From: Bacillota bacterium
GTDB taxonomy: Bacteria > Bacillota > Clostridia > Lachnospirales > Bianqueaceae
Length of the DNA: 5,485 bases
Direction of reading: 5' to 3'
Assembly (NCBI GenBank): GCA_017467985.1
Contig: JAFUJY010000315.1
Location: 1 to 5,485, forward strand
The translations under genes and the position numbers were made by a program. Shown one piece after another: positions 4,763 through 5,485 of this stretch. Each line of letters begins with the position of its first letter. Position 1 is the first letter of the stretch. The notes beneath the pieces were generated by a model. That model was not told the DNA's origin and did no database searches. It saw only the letters and a program-made list of their open reading frames with translations.

Positions 4763-5485
4763 TTACATATCATATTTTCCAGCCAGTTGTGCCGGCGGCA
4801 GTCTCAGCAGCCGCCCTGTGGGCAACAGCGATACAATCAAGTAATACAGCATAATGGCCAAGGCCACGCTCCCCGCCGCCGTCCAGGGCAGCACCATGGA
4901 GAACTCCAACGACGGCAGACTATTCAGAATCTGCACCACACCCCAAGTCACTGCCGCAGCCGGTACTGCACTGCTCAACGACAGCAGCACACTTTCCATA
5001 CCGAAAATCAGCACCAATTTGCGCCTCGGAATACCCAGCAAACGATATACCGCCATCATACCCATACGTTGCTGTACGCAGGAACGCTGCAGCAAATACA
5101 GCATCACCATCGCCAGCAGGATAATGGTCATCGTCACGATCAGCCGGGCATCCGCCTTCATGGTGGCCGCAGCCTCATAGCTGGCCCAGGCATCCCCATT
5201 GCGGTCGCGGACCTCCACCAACATCTGACCCTCCAGCTCTGCCGGTAACCCCTTTGCCAGGTATTCTTTCATCGCAGCTTTGTCTTCACAGTAAATGCTA
5301 AAGGACGTGGTTCTTTCCACCATGTTTCGCCGCATTTCATCGAGAGCCTCCGCACTCAGAATCACTTTAGCACCGATATCTTCATAGGTTCGCTCCACAA
5401 TCAGATATGTGCCCAGACCCGCTATACTGTACTAATCCCGATAGGCATAGGCGCTTCCGGCCATCTCGATCCCCAGAATACATTC
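4763..5485 (-). pseudogene. FtsX/MacB-type ABC transporter permease, C-terminal part, interrupted by an in-frame TAG
   Basis: The frame is continuous in sense from the right edge to the TAA at 4765-4763 except for a TAG at 5434-5432. Upstream of it the residues read ECILGIEMAGSAYAYRD; downstream they resume YSIAGLGTYLIVERTYED. This looks like one extracellular domain, so the stop is probably a nonsense mutation or a sequencing error. After the extracellular part come a helix (about VTMTIILLAMVMLYLL), a cytoplasmic loop with MMAVYRLLGIPRRK, typical of the coupling region of FtsX domains (PF02687), two further helices and a short tail ending AGKYDM. This matches the last three helices of a MacB/FtsX-like permease, which works with a separate ATP-binding subunit, not in this window. 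A GTG at 5398-5396 could start a 211-aa fragment, but no good ribosome binding site precedes it and it would lack the N-terminal helix. The 5' end lies outside the window. Confidence 0.7.

Noticed and set aside
4787..5248. Plus-strand open frame of 153 codons opposite the FtsX permease
   Set aside because: Its translation is rich in Q, H and R, typical of the antisense of a membrane protein gene, and it has no homology I can recognise.
1..5485. CRISPR array, tRNA or rRNA genes, transposase, phage genes
   Set aside because: No regularly spaced direct repeats, tRNA-like cloverleaf, rRNA sequence or transposase-like protein was seen on either strand.

Overview
The window looks like a chromosomal segment from a Gram-positive anaerobe of the Clostridia, possibly near the Oscillospiraceae. 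This rests on a tRNA-sensing T-box leader in front of valS, AGGAGG-type ribosome binding sites, sigma-A-like promoters (TTGACA/TATAAT type), U-tract terminators and moderate GC content. The placement is inferred from style and gene families, not from a marker gene.

Layout, left to right. (1) Positions 1-484, minus strand: the first 65 codons of valS (valyl-tRNA synthetase), its ribosome binding site, a complete T-box leader of about 230-250 nt with its intrinsic terminator, and its promoter. The leader's probable specifier codon is GUC (valine). (2) Positions 501-2703, minus strand: a two-gene operon of a 12-helix MFS-type transporter followed by a PHP-domain metallohydrolase, which overlap by 8 bp. 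(3) Positions 2704-2859: a compact divergent promoter region. (4) Positions 2860-4551, plus strand: a Pit-family phosphate permease and a PhoU-like DUF47 partner, closed by a strong 15-bp terminator hairpin. (5) Positions 4552-4762: a gene-free spacer between convergent genes, packed with three inverted-repeat structures, one a 72-nt imperfect palindrome that may be a dispersed repeat. (6) Positions 4763-5485, minus strand: the C-terminal end of an FtsX/MacB-type ABC transporter permease. Its reading frame continues to the window edge but is broken by an in-frame TAG, so it looks like a decaying gene, a nonsense allele or a sequencing error.

How the parts work together. Pit plus DUF47 forms a standard low-affinity inorganic phosphate (or metal-phosphate) import unit with its regulator. 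The divergent MFS-PHP pair plausibly imports a small organic compound and hydrolyses it in the cytoplasm; the substrate cannot be read from the sequence. No terminator is visible between the PHP gene and the valS promoter, so transcripts from the MFS-PHP operon probably run into the T-box leader and come under its tRNA-Val control.

I do not see a clearly new biological system. The items most worth a second look are the hairpin cluster at 4571-4751, the interrupted FtsX permease, the MFS-PHP cassette and the ribosome-binding-site hairpin in front of pit.
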